A stretch of DNA of 64,000 nt from an uncultured Eubacteriales bacterium (GCA_900547405.1 URGL01000007.1:1-64000), one strand, 5' to 3'; positions 51,682-60,510 are shown, counted from the stretch's first letter. Numbers and translations: made by a program. The notes: generated from the sequence alone by a model not told the origin.

Positions 51682-52590
51682 TCAGTGAATATACTTTGCG
51701 ATCAGGGTGTCAATGGCTTCAGCACAGGCATGGACTGTATCCATATCCTCCGGCTGCAATGCGTAAAGCGGCTTGCGGACACCGCCGATATCAGGTCCCC
51801 CCTGAATACGCAGAATTTCCTTGATAACGGCATACATATTGCCTTTGCAGGAGCACATTCTTTCGATGACCCGCAGACAAGCGTCCTGGATCTCCCGGGC
51901 AGTTGCCAGATCTCCCTGCTTGTAGAGCCGATAGATGGCAAGGTACAGCTCCGGCATCACGGCGTAGGTCCCGCCAATGCCGCCGACGGCTCCGGCCGCC
52001 AGACCAGGCAGCAGCTGCTCATCCGGACCATTGAAGACAAGGGCTCCTGTCCTGCGCCAGGTCTCAATGTCCTGGGTGGGCATAGAGGAGTTCTTCACGC
52101 CTTTGACACAGGGGTTCTCCAGCATTTTTTTCAGCAAGCCCTCGTTCAGGGCGATTCCTGCCAGCTGAGGAATGTTGTAAATAATGAAATCCGTATGAGG
52201 AGCCGCGGAGGAAATATCATTCCAGTACTGGGCCACTGCGTAATCCGGAAGGTGGAAATAGATGGGCGGAATGGCGGCGATGGCATCCGCCCCCATCTGC
52301 TCCGCATGTGCCGCCAGGGCCATACTGTCCGCCGTGTTGTTGCAAGCCACATGGGCAATCACCGTGACACGGCCCTTGGCCACAGCCATAACATTCTCCA
52401 GAACAACCTTCCGCTCCTGGACCCCCTGGTAGATACACTCTCCGGAGGAGCCGCCCACATACAAGCCGTTCACGCCCTTGCCAATCAGATACTCCGTCAA
52501 TGCACGGACCCGTTCGGGGCTGATGGCGCCGGAGTCATCGTAGCAGGCATAAAATGCCGGGAAGATACCGGTGTATTTTTCGTTGCTCAT
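51682..52590 (-). CDS. nanA: N-acetylneuraminate lyase (DapA/NanA family)
   Basis: A 302-residue TIM-barrel aldolase. GGSSGECIYQ (about residue 47) binds the keto acid carboxylate, the catalytic Tyr is in IIYNIPQLAG, and the Schiff-base Lys in VKGVKNSS. The GGSSGE and YNIP forms point to NanA over dihydrodipicolinate synthase, as does the neighbouring nanE. It splits sialic acid into ManNAc and pyruvate. Its start overlaps the stop of the dehydrogenase gene upstream by a few bases. Confidence 0.9.
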   Translation of the reverse strand: MSNEKYTGIFPAFYACYDDSGAISPERVRALTEYLIGKGVNGLYVGGSSGECIYQGVQERKVVLENVMAVAKGRVTVIAHVACNNTADSMALAAHAEQMGADAIAAIPPIYFHLPDYAVAQYWNDISSAAPHTDFIIYNIPQLAGIALNEGLLKKMLENPCVKGVKNSSMPTQDIETWRRTGALVFNGPDEQLLPGLAAGAVGGIGGTYAVMPELYLAIYRLYKQGDLATAREIQDACLRVIERMCSCKGNMYAVIKEILRIQGGPDIGGVRKPLYALQPEDMDTVHACAEAIDTLIAKYIH

Positions 52591-53573
52591 TGATTTTTTC
52601 CTCCATATTCCTGAAGTTTTTTTGCATTCTGGGCAAATTTGGGGGTCTTCCCCTCCAGATAGTCGTCAATGGCCTGGGCCATAATAATGAGGGACCGGTC
52701 GATGGCTTCCCGGGTCTCCGCGCCCATATGAGAAGTGATCGTCACGTTGTCCATAGTCAGCAATGGGTTGTCCTTTTCCGGCGGCTCCTGTGCCAGCACG
52801 TCCAGCCCAGCCCCAGCCAGATGGCCGGAACGCAGGGCCTCAACGAGATCCGCCTCGTGGATGACGCCGCCCCGGCAAGTATTGATCAGATAAGAGCCAG
52901 GTTTCATCAAATCAAACAGCTTTTTATTGATACTGTCCCGGGTTTCCGGGGTGCAGGGAATGTGCAGACTTACAATATCGCTTTTTTCAAACAGCTCCTC
53001 CCGGCTGCTTACCAAGGTCACATTGGGGAATGCAGACACATCGGTTACATACGGGTCGAAGGTCAATATCTTTACCTGGAAACCGGACAGCATCCGAGCC
53101 AGGTGCTTTGCAATATTTCCGAAGCCCAGAAGGCCAACGGTTTTCCCATCCAGCTCCCGTCCCTGGGGAGGAGGTGGCCAGGCACCTGCCTTGATTTTTG
53201 CGGTGCAGAGTGTAAATTTGCGCAGAGCGTTCAGAATGTGCAGCAGCGCCACCTCCGCCACGGAAGCGCTGTTGGCTCCCAGTACATTGGCAACTAAGAT
53301 CCCATCTCGGGCGGCAGCGTCCAGGTCAATGTTGTCCAGGCCCATGCCAAACTTCTGGATAAAGCCCACACGGCCCTTGATCTGCTCCAGAGTTTCCTCA
53401 TTCCATGGCTCCATGCCACCGATAATGATGTCCGCATTCTGCGCCAAAGGAATGTACTTTTCTCTGTCCTTTCCCACCGCCTTGGCCAAAATCTCACAGC
53501 GGCCCTCAAAATGCTGATAGAGATATGAAAAATCCACCAGCTCCGGGTCAATGTTGATCCAAATCTTTTTCAT
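52587..53573 (-). CDS. D-isomer-specific 2-hydroxyacid dehydrogenase
   Basis: A 328-residue NAD-dependent dehydrogenase. The Rossmann loop is VGLLGFGNIAKHLA (about residue 146), the catalytic Arg is in NTCRGG, the Glu in AQEPPEKDNPL, and the His in ITSHMGAETREA. It is encoded between the transporter genes and nanA, so it may act on a sialic-acid-related acid or reduce the pyruvate made by NanA. Such an enzyme is not a standard member of nan operons. Coupled to nanA by a 4-base overlap. Confidence 0.9.
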   Translation of the reverse strand: MKKIWINIDPELVDFSYLYQHFEGRCEILAKAVGKDREKYIPLAQNADIIIGGMEPWNEETLEQIKGRVGFIQKFGMGLDNIDLDAAARDGILVANVLGANSASVAEVALLHILNALRKFTLCTAKIKAGAWPPPPQGRELDGKTVGLLGFGNIAKHLARMLSGFQVKILTFDPYVTDVSAFPNVTLVSSREELFEKSDIVSLHIPCTPETRDSINKKLFDLMKPGSYLINTCRGGVIHEADLVEALRSGHLAGAGLDVLAQEPPEKDNPLLTMDNVTITSHMGAETREAIDRSLIIMAQAIDDYLEGKTPKFAQNAKKLQEYGGKNQ

Positions 53574-53590
53574 ATGCGCTTCTCCTTTTC

Positions 53591-53621
53591 AAAAATGCCG
53601 GGGACGGGGCCGTCCCCGGCA
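53591..53621 (-). terminator. Intercistronic terminator-like hairpin after the binding-protein gene
   Basis: A perfect 12-bp stem (53596-53607 with 53610-53621) followed on the minus strand by TTTTTG. It probably lets the binding protein be made in excess over downstream enzymes. Confidence 0.7.
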
Positions 53622-53627
53622 TAAAGG

Positions 53628-54992
53628 TTATCGATTGATTTGGGCAGACAGGTCCTCAATGTTGAAGATCTGCTCCTGAATAGCAGCTTCCGCGGTGGCG
53701 GTGCCGGTAGCGACCTGGTTAAAGACCTTCTCAAAGGGGAACATATACATGTGCTTGGCAGCTACTGCCCGGCCCTCCAGGGTAGCCACAGGCCAGCCAT
53801 AGTAGCCAGAGGCATTCTCCGCATAGCTCAGCACGGCGGCATTGACACCCTCGGACCAGGTGGGGTTCTGCTTCTCGTCCTCAAAGACGGGGGCATAGAC
53901 AGGAGCTACCTGATCCATATACTGATCATACCACTCCTTATCCAGCATATAGTGCAGAAAATCCTCAGCAGTGTCCATATCCTTGCAGGTATTCATAATA
54001 CCAAAGCCACGGTTAAAGCTCATGTAAATGCCGTTGGCGGAGCCCACCACAGGGGCAGCAATATAGGTATTTGCCAGCAGGTCCTTGTACTCCTCATTGT
54101 TGGCCATAGCGTTGTACAGGGTAGGCGCGTTGAAGACGATGGCCGTCCGCCCGGCCAGATAAGAGCCGTTGTTTCCGCCGGAATCCCAGGTGGTAGCATC
54201 GGGCGGGATCACCTTTTCCTGATACAGCTGGCCATAGAGCTCGGCAGTCTTGGCGAAGGTGCCGTCCTCGGAATTCACAGAGCCATCCTCCTTGAAGAGG
54301 GAGCCGCCTTCATTCCAGACCCACTCACGGAACATATTCTCATCGTCGTCATCGGTATCTCCGCAGCCCATACCAAGGCCGTAGAAATCGTTATCAGGGT
54401 CAGAAACCGCTCTGGCCGCAGCTACAACTTCTTCCCAAGTAGTGGGCATCTTGGTAATACCGGCAGCCTCCAGCTTGTCCTTCCGGACAAACATCATGGT
54501 GGTGGAGGAGCAGAAGGGGACAAAATAATGGCTGTCGCCGATCTTGGTGCCGTCATAGGCCGCCTTAAAATAGGGACGATCCGCATTGATCTCATCTACC
54601 AGTTTGGATACATCTACGCAAGGGATGTCAGGATAGTAGTTGACCAGACGGGTAGCATCGGCGGAAATCACATCCGGCACACCCACGCCGGCCTCAATGG
54701 CGGCGTTCAGCTTGGTCACAAAGTCCGTGACGGCTACCAACTCGCAGGTGACATTTACGCCCTTGTCTTTGCCGTACTGCTGGACGCGTTCTACCATGTA
54801 GTTATTGGCATCGTCGCTGAAAATCTTCTCCACCCAAACAGTCAGGGTCTTCTCACCGGCCGCCGCAGTGGCAGCAGTCTCCCCACTGGTGGCTGCGGGG
54901 GCGGCGCTGGGGGTCTCGGTGCCAGAGCTGCCGCAGGCCGTCATGGACAGGACCATCAAAAGCGCCAAAACCAGAGATAGTGCTTTCTTCAT
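53628..54992 (-). CDS. Sugar ABC transporter substrate-binding lipoprotein
   Basis: A 454-residue family-1-type extracellular solute-binding protein. The lipoprotein signal peptide ends in the lipobox SMTAC (Cys about residue 20), followed by an Ala/Thr/Gly-rich linker. The mature part has TLTVWVEKIFSDDANNY, and PTTWEEVVAAARAV near residue 165. The start at 54992 has GGAGG 8 bases upstream. Together with the two permeases upstream it forms the importer; no ATPase gene is present, so a shared MsmK-like ATPase is likely. Ligand is probably sialic acid or a related sugar, by context. Confidence 0.92.
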   Translation of the reverse strand: MKKALSLVLALLMVLSMTACGSSGTETPSAAPAATSGETAATAAAGEKTLTVWVEKIFSDDANNYMVERVQQYGKDKGVNVTCELVAVTDFVTKLNAAIEAGVGVPDVISADATRLVNYYPDIPCVDVSKLVDEINADRPYFKAAYDGTKIGDSHYFVPFCSSTTMMFVRKDKLEAAGITKMPTTWEEVVAAARAVSDPDNDFYGLGMGCGDTDDDDENMFREWVWNEGGSLFKEDGSVNSEDGTFAKTAELYGQLYQEKVIPPDATTWDSGGNNGSYLAGRTAIVFNAPTLYNAMANNEEYKDLLANTYIAAPVVGSANGIYMSFNRGFGIMNTCKDMDTAEDFLHYMLDKEWYDQYMDQVAPVYAPVFEDEKQNPTWSEGVNAAVLSYAENASGYYGWPVATLEGRAVAAKHMYMFPFEKVFNQVATGTATAEAAIQEQIFNIEDLSAQINR

Positions 54993-55041
54993 CGTTTTTT
55001 CCTCCATTTTGTTTTATTTTTCTCAGACAGCGTCTGAAAGA

Positions 55042-55872
55042 TTACTGCTTTACGCCTCCGGCGGTTGCGCCGCCCACCAGGCTGCTGGATGCCAGCATAT
55101 AGATGATGATGATGGGAATGCATGCCATAATGGCACCCGCCATCAGCTGATTCCAGGGGGGCATGTCTCCATAAATCAGGCTGGAAATCACCAGCGGGAA
55201 GGTTTGCACCGTGGCCGAGGTCAGGTTGACCAAGGCATACAGGTACTCACCCCAGCACATAGCAAAGGCAAATATCGTTGTGGAGATAATACCGGGCAGT
55301 GCCAGGGGGAAGATGATGCGGTACATGATCATAAAGTGGCTGCATCCGTCCATCATCGCCGCTTCCTCCAATGCCACAGGTATAGACTGCACATGGGGGA
55401 TCAATATCCATGCCACATAAGGAAGGGTGAAGGTGGGATAGATGAGGACCAGTCCCCACAAGGTGTTGGTCAGCCCCAGCCGCGCCACCAGGATGTAGAG
55501 AGGAATGTAGAGCACTGAGGTCGGCAGCATATAGGTAAACAGCACTGCCTTCGAGAGCACCCGCCGGCCCCGGAATTTGGTCCGGGCCAAGGTGTAGGCC
55601 GTGGGGTATGCTACCGCAATGGACAGCAGAGACACCACCGTTGCCACCAAAAGGCTGTTCTTGATCGCGTTCAAGAAGTTTGTCTTCGTCAACAGATAGC
55701 TGTAGGCTTCCACGGTGAAGCGCTTGGGGATCATGGTGGGGATCTTCTGATAGATCTCACCGTCAGATTTCAAGGAGGTGCACAGCATCCAGTAAATCGG
55801 AAACAGGGCTACAATCAAGCACAGTACAATGAATACACGGCTCAGGATCTTACTTGTTCTCTTCGCTTTCAT
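55042..55872 (-). CDS. Carbohydrate ABC transporter permease (MalG-like)
   Basis: A 276-residue permease with six helices and the EAA loop EEAAMMDGCSHFMIMYRIIFPLALPG (about residues 180-205), standard for the MalG group. The start at 55872 has AGGAGG 5 bases upstream and lies inside the end of the previous permease gene (23-base overlap). Second membrane subunit of the importer. Confidence 0.93.
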   Translation of the reverse strand: MKAKRTSKILSRVFIVLCLIVALFPIYWMLCTSLKSDGEIYQKIPTMIPKRFTVEAYSYLLTKTNFLNAIKNSLLVATVVSLLSIAVAYPTAYTLARTKFRGRRVLSKAVLFTYMLPTSVLYIPLYILVARLGLTNTLWGLVLIYPTFTLPYVAWILIPHVQSIPVALEEAAMMDGCSHFMIMYRIIFPLALPGIISTTIFAFAMCWGEYLYALVNLTSATVQTFPLVISSLIYGDMPPWNQLMAGAIMACIPIIIIYMLASSSLVGGATAGGVKQ

Positions 55873-56782
55873 GGCGTCCTCCTTTTCTCTTTCTGGGTCT
55901 GTCGTCCACAACCATCTTCCGGGTCAGGGCGGAGATCAGCAGAATCAGGATCGGCATTGCCAGCACGGACACCGCAATACCCCGGCCCAGCATCATGCTC
56001 CGCATTGCGGTACGATAGCTGTAGACATTCATGACCTGAGTCGCCCCGTTGGGGCCGCCGCCGGTCATCAGCCAGATGGTTTCGAATTCGTTGAGGGTCC
56101 AGATGGTGGACATCAAGGTGGAGAGTAGAATCACGTCCTTGATTTCCGGCAAGGTGATGTGGATGAACTGTTGGAACATATTTGCGCCGTCGATCTCTGC
56201 CGCCTCATAGTAGTCCCCGGGGATGGTCTGCAGTTTGGCCAGGATCGATGTTCCGAAGAATGGCGTTCCCCGCCAGACATTCGCAACGATTACCGAGATC
56301 ATGGCCAGCCCCGCGGAGCCGAACCAGATAAGGTCTGAATGGATAATGCCGAAAGTCTTCAGCAGGTAATTGGCCACGCCGCCGCTGGGGTTGAATATCC
56401 ATCTCCAGTTGTATACAGCCACAATGTTCGGCAGGGTCCAGGGAATCATCAGCAGAGCCCGGACCAGATTTCTTCCCTTGAAATCCGTATTCAGCGCCAG
56501 TGCCATCAGCAGGCCGAAGAAAAGCTTGCCCAGGATTGCGAAGAACGTAAACACCATGGTGTTCTTCAGGGACTGAAGGTATTCCGGTGTTTTCAGCAGC
56601 CGCCGATAGTTCTGCAAGCCGATGAAAACCTCTTTTGTGCCGATCATCTTGTTGGTCAGACTCATGTAGAGTCCCCAGGCCATGGGGAACACCAATATGA
56701 GCGCCAGATAGAGGATCAGCGGAGCGTTGACCAAATAGGCAAATCTCGTTGCCCTGCGCTCTCGCAAAGTGTAGCCTTTCAA
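55850..56782 (-). CDS. Carbohydrate ABC transporter permease (MalF-like)
   Basis: A 310-residue permease with six helices and EAA loop YEAAEIDGANMFQQFIHITLPEI (about residues 205-227). A TTG start at 56782 is preferred because AAGGAG lies 7 bases upstream; the ATG at 56830 has no ribosome site. It is the first gene of the operon running through the second permease, binding protein, dehydrogenase, nanA, nanE and ROK kinase. Confidence 0.92.
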   Translation of the reverse strand: MKGYTLRERRATRFAYLVNAPLILYLALILVFPMAWGLYMSLTNKMIGTKEVFIGLQNYRRLLKTPEYLQSLKNTMVFTFFAILGKLFFGLLMALALNTDFKGRNLVRALLMIPWTLPNIVAVYNWRWIFNPSGGVANYLLKTFGIIHSDLIWFGSAGLAMISVIVANVWRGTPFFGTSILAKLQTIPGDYYEAAEIDGANMFQQFIHITLPEIKDVILLSTLMSTIWTLNEFETIWLMTGGGPNGATQVMNVYSYRTAMRSMMLGRGIAVSVLAMPILILLISALTRKMVVDDRPRKRKGGRHESEENK

Positions 56783-57072
56783 GATACTGCTCCTTTCTCT
56801 GGGTCCCATTGCCCAAGGGGCCGGGACCATGCCGATGATTCTCCGGGTGGAGGGAACCGTGTCTCTCCGCTTCCGTTGTAAATATATTACTCAAAAAGAA
56901 AACTTTTTTCAATATCCATTTATAACAAAAAATATTTTTATTTTTTGTACGATTTGCAAGGGTGTTTTTTTCACAAAAAACTTGCAAAATGAATGGAGCC
57001 TCTTTATAATAGAGATAAAGCCATCTGACAGCCTCATATTTGGCACAACAGAATCAACGGGAGGGCATTTCC
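56783..57072. promoter_or_regulatory. Divergent control region between the nan operon and its RpiR regulator
   Basis: An AT-rich core (56880-57010) holds two TTGCAA boxes (56954-56959 and 56982-56987) around an imperfect palindrome GTTTTTTT-CAC-AAAAAAC (about 56964-56981), a candidate RpiR operator. The plus-strand promoter is TTGCAA (56982) with TATAAT (57005-57010), 17 bases apart; a minus-strand promoter using the other TTGCAA is weaker. Confidence 0.55.
56982..57010 (+). promoter_or_regulatory. Promoter of the RpiR regulator gene
   Basis: TTGCAA (56982-56987) and a perfect TATAAT (57005-57010) with a 17-base spacer. Confidence 0.8.
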
Positions 57073-57933
57073 ATGGGAGAGCAGAGCGTCTGCGACCTGA
57101 TCGTCAGCAAATATGATAAGCTGACAAAGCAAACCAAGACTGTAGCGGACTATGTTCTGGCCAATCGAAAAGAAACCCAGTACATGTCCATTACCACCCT
57201 GGCAGAAAACTGCGGCGTAGCTGATGCCACGGTGTATCGGCTGTGCCGGACCCTGGGCTTTTCCGGTTACAACGACTTCAAGCTGGCGCTCGTAAAGGGG
57301 AACGGCAAGCGGCCCCTGGATATGCCCCTGGGGCTGGATGGCAATGTGACCATGGAGGACAGCATCGGAGACATGAGCAAAAAGCTCTATTCCGTCAACG
57401 CCTCCGCTCTGGCCGATACCCTGACCCGCCTGGACCCAAGATCCATCGACAAGGCTGTGGATACCTTGAAGAAAGCCCGCAGCGTCTACTGTCTGGGCTT
57501 CGGCGGTAGCATGGTCATTGCCATGGAAGCCGTCAGCCGGTTTGCCACCATTACCAACAAGTTCCGCCAAATTTCCGACACCCATATGCAGGCCATGGCC
57601 ATTGCCCTGTCCGGGCCGGAGGACGTGATATTGCTGTTCTCCTTCTCCGGCGCCACCCGGGATATATTTGATGTGCTGGAAAACGCAAAAAAGCGGGGCA
57701 CAAAGATCATCCTTGTGACCCACTTCCCAAAATCCCCTGCTGCCGCCTACGCCAACACCATCATCACCTGCGGCGTGGAAGAAGGCCCCATGAACGGCGG
57801 CTCTATTGCCGCTAAAATCGGCCTTCTGTTTCTCATTGACATTCTCTTCAATGAATACTGCCGCAGAGATCCTCAGACCACCGCCCAGCATTTGGACGCC
57901 ACCACCCACGCCGTCGCCGCAAAACTAATGTAG
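57073..57933 (+). CDS. MurR/RpiR family transcriptional regulator
   Basis: A 286-residue regulator. The N-terminal helix-turn-helix domain (about residues 1-80) has MSITTLAENCGVADATVYRLCRTLGF, followed by a SIS sugar-phosphate-binding domain (about 115-250, YCLGFGGSMVIAMEAV and FSFSGATRDIFDVLE). The start at 57073 has GGGAGG 8 bases upstream. Placed divergently from the nan operon, it should sense a sugar phosphate such as ManNAc-6-P or GlcNAc-6-P and control that operon. Confidence 0.92.
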   Translation: MGEQSVCDLIVSKYDKLTKQTKTVADYVLANRKETQYMSITTLAENCGVADATVYRLCRTLGFSGYNDFKLALVKGNGKRPLDMPLGLDGNVTMEDSIGDMSKKLYSVNASALADTLTRLDPRSIDKAVDTLKKARSVYCLGFGGSMVIAMEAVSRFATITNKFRQISDTHMQAMAIALSGPEDVILLFSFSGATRDIFDVLENAKKRGTKIILVTHFPKSPAAAYANTIITCGVEEGPMNGGSIAAKIGLLFLIDILFNEYCRRDPQTTAQHLDATTHAVAAKLM

Positions 57934-57967
57934 TTTTCTATTCACAGCAAGGAAGGACAATATTACT

Positions 57968-58615
57968 ATGAAACACATTGTATGCTTTGGTGATTCCAAC
58001 ACCCACGGCTATTGCGCCGATCCCGCCGACTGCGCAGATGGCGGGGACCGATTCAATGAACAAGAGCGCTGGACTTGCCTGCTCCAGGAAAAACTGGGCC
58101 CCAATTATCGGGTCCTGGAGGAGGGTCTCAGCGGCCGGACTGCGGTTTTCGAAGATCCCATCCACGAAGGAATGCGCGGCCTGGACGACATTCTTTCCTG
58201 CCTGATGAGCCATGAGCCTGTAGACCTGCTCATTATCATGCTGGGGACCAACGATACCAAGAGTCGCTTCGGTGCCAACGCAGCCGCCATCGGCATCGGC
58301 ATGGGCCGATTGATCGACAAAGCCAGATCCATACCGGCCTGGCGCAAAAGTCCAAACATCCTGCTGATTGCCCCGCCCCACATTGGTCCGGGCATGGAGC
58401 AATGCCCGGGCTGCGAAGCCATGGGGCTCGGCTGTCCGGAAAAATCCGCTGCTCTGGCACCCCATTTCGCGGATGTGGCCAAAACCCGGGGCTGTGCTTT
58501 TCTGGATAGCGAGGGTGTGGCTGAATTCAACAAGATTGACTGTATGCACCTGACCGCCAAAGGTCACCGTCAGCTGGCGGAAAAGCTGGCGGAAATCGTG
58601 CCGACACTGATCTGA
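57968..58615 (+). CDS. SGNH/GDSL hydrolase
   Basis: A 215-residue esterase of the SGNH superfamily. Block I is CFGDSNTHG (Ser about residue 10), block II Gly in LEEGLSGRTA, block III LGTND (about 93), and block V DCMHLTAKGH with the Asp-His pair near the end. No signal peptide, so cytosolic. It lies 34 bases after the RpiR gene in the same transcript. An O-acetyl-sialic-acid or acetyl-sugar esterase role is a reasonable inference from context. Confidence 0.88.
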   Translation: MKHIVCFGDSNTHGYCADPADCADGGDRFNEQERWTCLLQEKLGPNYRVLEEGLSGRTAVFEDPIHEGMRGLDDILSCLMSHEPVDLLIIMLGTNDTKSRFGANAAAIGIGMGRLIDKARSIPAWRKSPNILLIAPPHIGPGMEQCPGCEAMGLGCPEKSAALAPHFADVAKTRGCAFLDSEGVAEFNKIDCMHLTAKGHRQLAEKLAEIVPTLI

Positions 58616-58619
58616 AAAA

Positions 58620-58664
58620 AGTCCTCTGCCATGGGTGACAAATCGCACATGGCAGGGGATTTTT
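58620..58664 (+). terminator. Terminator after the SGNH hydrolase gene
   Basis: A stem CTCTGCCATG with CATGGCAGGG, followed by GATTTTTAT. Confidence 0.8.
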
Positions 58665-58793
58665 ATCTGTCCGCCGGAAACACAATACCCTGTCGGCGGC
58701 GCATTTCGTCCATAATTTCCAGGTTTACGAATGATGTTTTTTCCAGTATAATGAAATCATGAAAATTTCAGACCTGTTGAAGGAGGCTACCTT

Positions 58794-59753
58794 ATGAAGC
58801 TTGTTATTCTGGACGGCTACGCCCTGAACCCCGGGGACCTGAGCTATGACTGCCTGAACCAGTTTGGAGCGGTCACCGTCTACGAACGGACGGACTCCGA
58901 AGAAGAGGCCATTGCCCGGATCGGGGATGCCGAAATTGTACTCATCAACAAGGTGCCCGTCACCGAGTCCCTTCTGGCGGCCTGCCCCGGCATCCGCCTG
59001 ATCTGCGTCCAGGCCACCGGCTACAACGTGGTGGACTGCGCCGCCTGCGCCAGGCGGAATATCCCCGTGACCAACGTGCCCACCTACGGCACCGCCGCCG
59101 TAGCCCAGTTTACCATGGCCTTGCTGCTGGAGCTGTGCCACCAGGTGGGGCTCCACAATCAGGATGTCCACCGGGGCGGCTGGACCGAAAACGGCAGCTT
59201 CACCTACTGGCTGACCCCCCAGATGGAGCTGGCCGGGAAAACCATGGGCATCATCGGCTTCGGCCGCATCGGCCAGGCTGTGGGAAAGCTGGCCCGTGCC
59301 TTCGGCATGGAGGTCCTGGCCTACAACCGGAGCCGGTGCGAGGCAGGGGAGCAGATCGGTACCTATGTGGACCTGGATACTCTTCTGGCAAAGTCCGACG
59401 TGGTGTCCCTCCACTGTCCCCTGTTCCCGGAGACAACAGGCATCATCAACGCCCGGTCTATCGCCAGGATGAAAGACGGCGCCATCCTGCTGAATACCTC
59501 CCGTGGCCCCCTCGTGGAGGAAGCCGCCCTGGCCCAGGCGCTGAACGCCGGAAAGCTCCGTGGGGCGGCAGTGGACGTGGTTTCTCAGGAGCCCATTGTG
59601 GAAGGAAATCCCCTTCTTGCCTGCAAGAACTGCATCATCACCCCCCACATGGCCTGGGCCCCGGTGGAGAGCCGCCAGCGGCTCTTGGATACGGTGGTGG
59701 AGAATATCCGGGCCTTCTTAGATGGAAAGCCCCAGAACGTGGTCAATCTGTAA
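58794..59753 (+). CDS. D-2-hydroxyacid dehydrogenase (glycerate/hydroxypyruvate reductase-like)
   Basis: A 319-residue enzyme of the D-2-hydroxyacid dehydrogenase family. The Rossmann loop is IIGFGRIGQAVGKL (about residue 150), the catalytic Arg is in NTSRGPLV, the Glu in SQEPIVEGNPL, and the His in ITPHMAWAPVESR. The PHMAWAP ending resembles HprA/GhrB-type glycerate dehydrogenases. It is a separate gene from the dehydrogenase in the nan operon and differs in sequence. Monocistronic, no partner visible. Confidence 0.9.
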   Translation: MKLVILDGYALNPGDLSYDCLNQFGAVTVYERTDSEEEAIARIGDAEIVLINKVPVTESLLAACPGIRLICVQATGYNVVDCAACARRNIPVTNVPTYGTAAVAQFTMALLLELCHQVGLHNQDVHRGGWTENGSFTYWLTPQMELAGKTMGIIGFGRIGQAVGKLARAFGMEVLAYNRSRCEAGEQIGTYVDLDTLLAKSDVVSLHCPLFPETTGIINARSIARMKDGAILLNTSRGPLVEEAALAQALNAGKLRGAAVDVVSQEPIVEGNPLLACKNCIITPHMAWAPVESRQRLLDTVVENIRAFLDGKPQNVVNL

Positions 59754-59812
59754 AGGCATCCCGGCAAAGCCGGGCTGCTCCCAGCGCTCGAAAATAGGCT
59801 GAAAAGGCGGAA

Positions 59813-59837
59813 CCCCCTCTCCTGCCCGGAGAGGGGG
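59813..59837. terminator. GC-rich hairpin between the dehydrogenase gene and the CotH remnant
   Basis: A 10-bp stem (CCCCCTCTCC with GGAGAGGGGG) without an obvious U-run. It may be a degraded terminator or part of a repeat. Confidence 0.4.
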
Positions 59838-59840
59838 GTG

Positions 59841-60015
59841 CTCATCTATAGAATTCAGGATCCAGTCATCATCCGACCCCAAGCCAAGAAAATTCCGGTT
59901 CTCCTTCTTCCCTGTTTCGTCTTTCAGGTACAGCTTCAGCGGTCTGCTGGTCTCCAAGGCCTTCAGGACATCCTGGAGCGCGGCATTTTTCAAAAAATAC
60001 AGCTTCAGTCCACGC
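59841..60015 (-). pseudogene. CotH-kinase fragment
   Basis: A minus-strand frame just after the HxlR gene encodes LKLYLKDETG, then NRNFLGLGSDDDWILNS, a pattern of the CotH kinase N-terminal core where the substrate backbone is followed by a DDDWxLN motif. It has no start or proper end, and the frame runs on into a hairpin. It is a decayed piece of a CotH-like gene different from the one at 35243-36874. Confidence 0.5.
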
Positions 60016-60360
60016 TTATTCTTCCATCCCCCGCTGCTTCTTATAGCCCTCGCCCCAGGACCACATAGCATCCAGCACCGGCTTCAGGCTGTAACCCAGG
60101 TCTGTCAAGGTGTATTCCACCCGGGGCGGGACCTCTGGATAAACCTGCCGATGAACCAGGCCGCTTTCCTCCATCTGCCGCAGTTGGGCGGTGAGGACCT
60201 TCTGTGACACCTGGCCGATGGACTTCCGTAGTTCTCCAAAGCGCTTGGTCCCGGGCAACAGATCCCGCAGGATCAACACCTTCCATTTATCACTGATGAG
60301 CGTCAGCGTGGTCTCCACAGGACAGGCAGGAAGCTCATTTTTTGCTTTTGCTTCGATCAT
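60016..60360 (-). CDS. HxlR family transcriptional regulator
   Basis: A 114-residue winged-helix regulator: CPVETTLTLISDKWKVLILRDLL start with one conserved Cys, then FGELRKSIGQVSQKVLTAQLRQMEE (recognition helix) and VEYTLTDLGYSL. The start at 60360 has GGAGGG 6 bases upstream. It is divergent from the PPOX-macrodomain-SirTM cassette and is probably its redox- or electrophile-responsive repressor. A very similar gene, truncated by the window edge, lies at 63849-64000. Confidence 0.9.
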   Translation of the reverse strand: MIEAKAKNELPACPVETTLTLISDKWKVLILRDLLPGTKRFGELRKSIGQVSQKVLTAQLRQMEESGLVHRQVYPEVPPRVEYTLTDLGYSLKPVLDAMWSWGEGYKKQRGMEE

Positions 60361-60428
60361 TTTAATCCCTCCGAAAAAATTTTTGGGAAACGCCGAAAAG
60401 CCCTGTAATGGCGCAATCGTTCCTTTCC

Positions 60429-60510
60429 GGTAACTATCCATTAGTTTCTATTTGGTAACTACAGCACAATATTGTGCTTACTTTACGAATTTTCCGTATG
60501 GTGCTATTAT
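60429..60510 (+). promoter_or_regulatory. Promoter and candidate HxlR operators of the PPOX-SirTM cassette
   Basis: TTTACG (60482-60487) and TATTAT (60505-60510), 17 bases apart, form a promoter. Just upstream are a 16-base perfect palindrome AGCACAATATTGTGCT (60463-60478) and two direct copies of GGTAACTA (60429-60436 and 60454-60461) in the intergenic region shared with the HxlR gene. Confidence 0.5.

Noticed and set aside
59718..60071. A complete 117-residue gene downstream of HxlR
   Set aside because: The frame overlaps the HxlR 3' end and the dehydrogenase 3' end; only its middle looks like a CotH fragment, so it is reported as a remnant.
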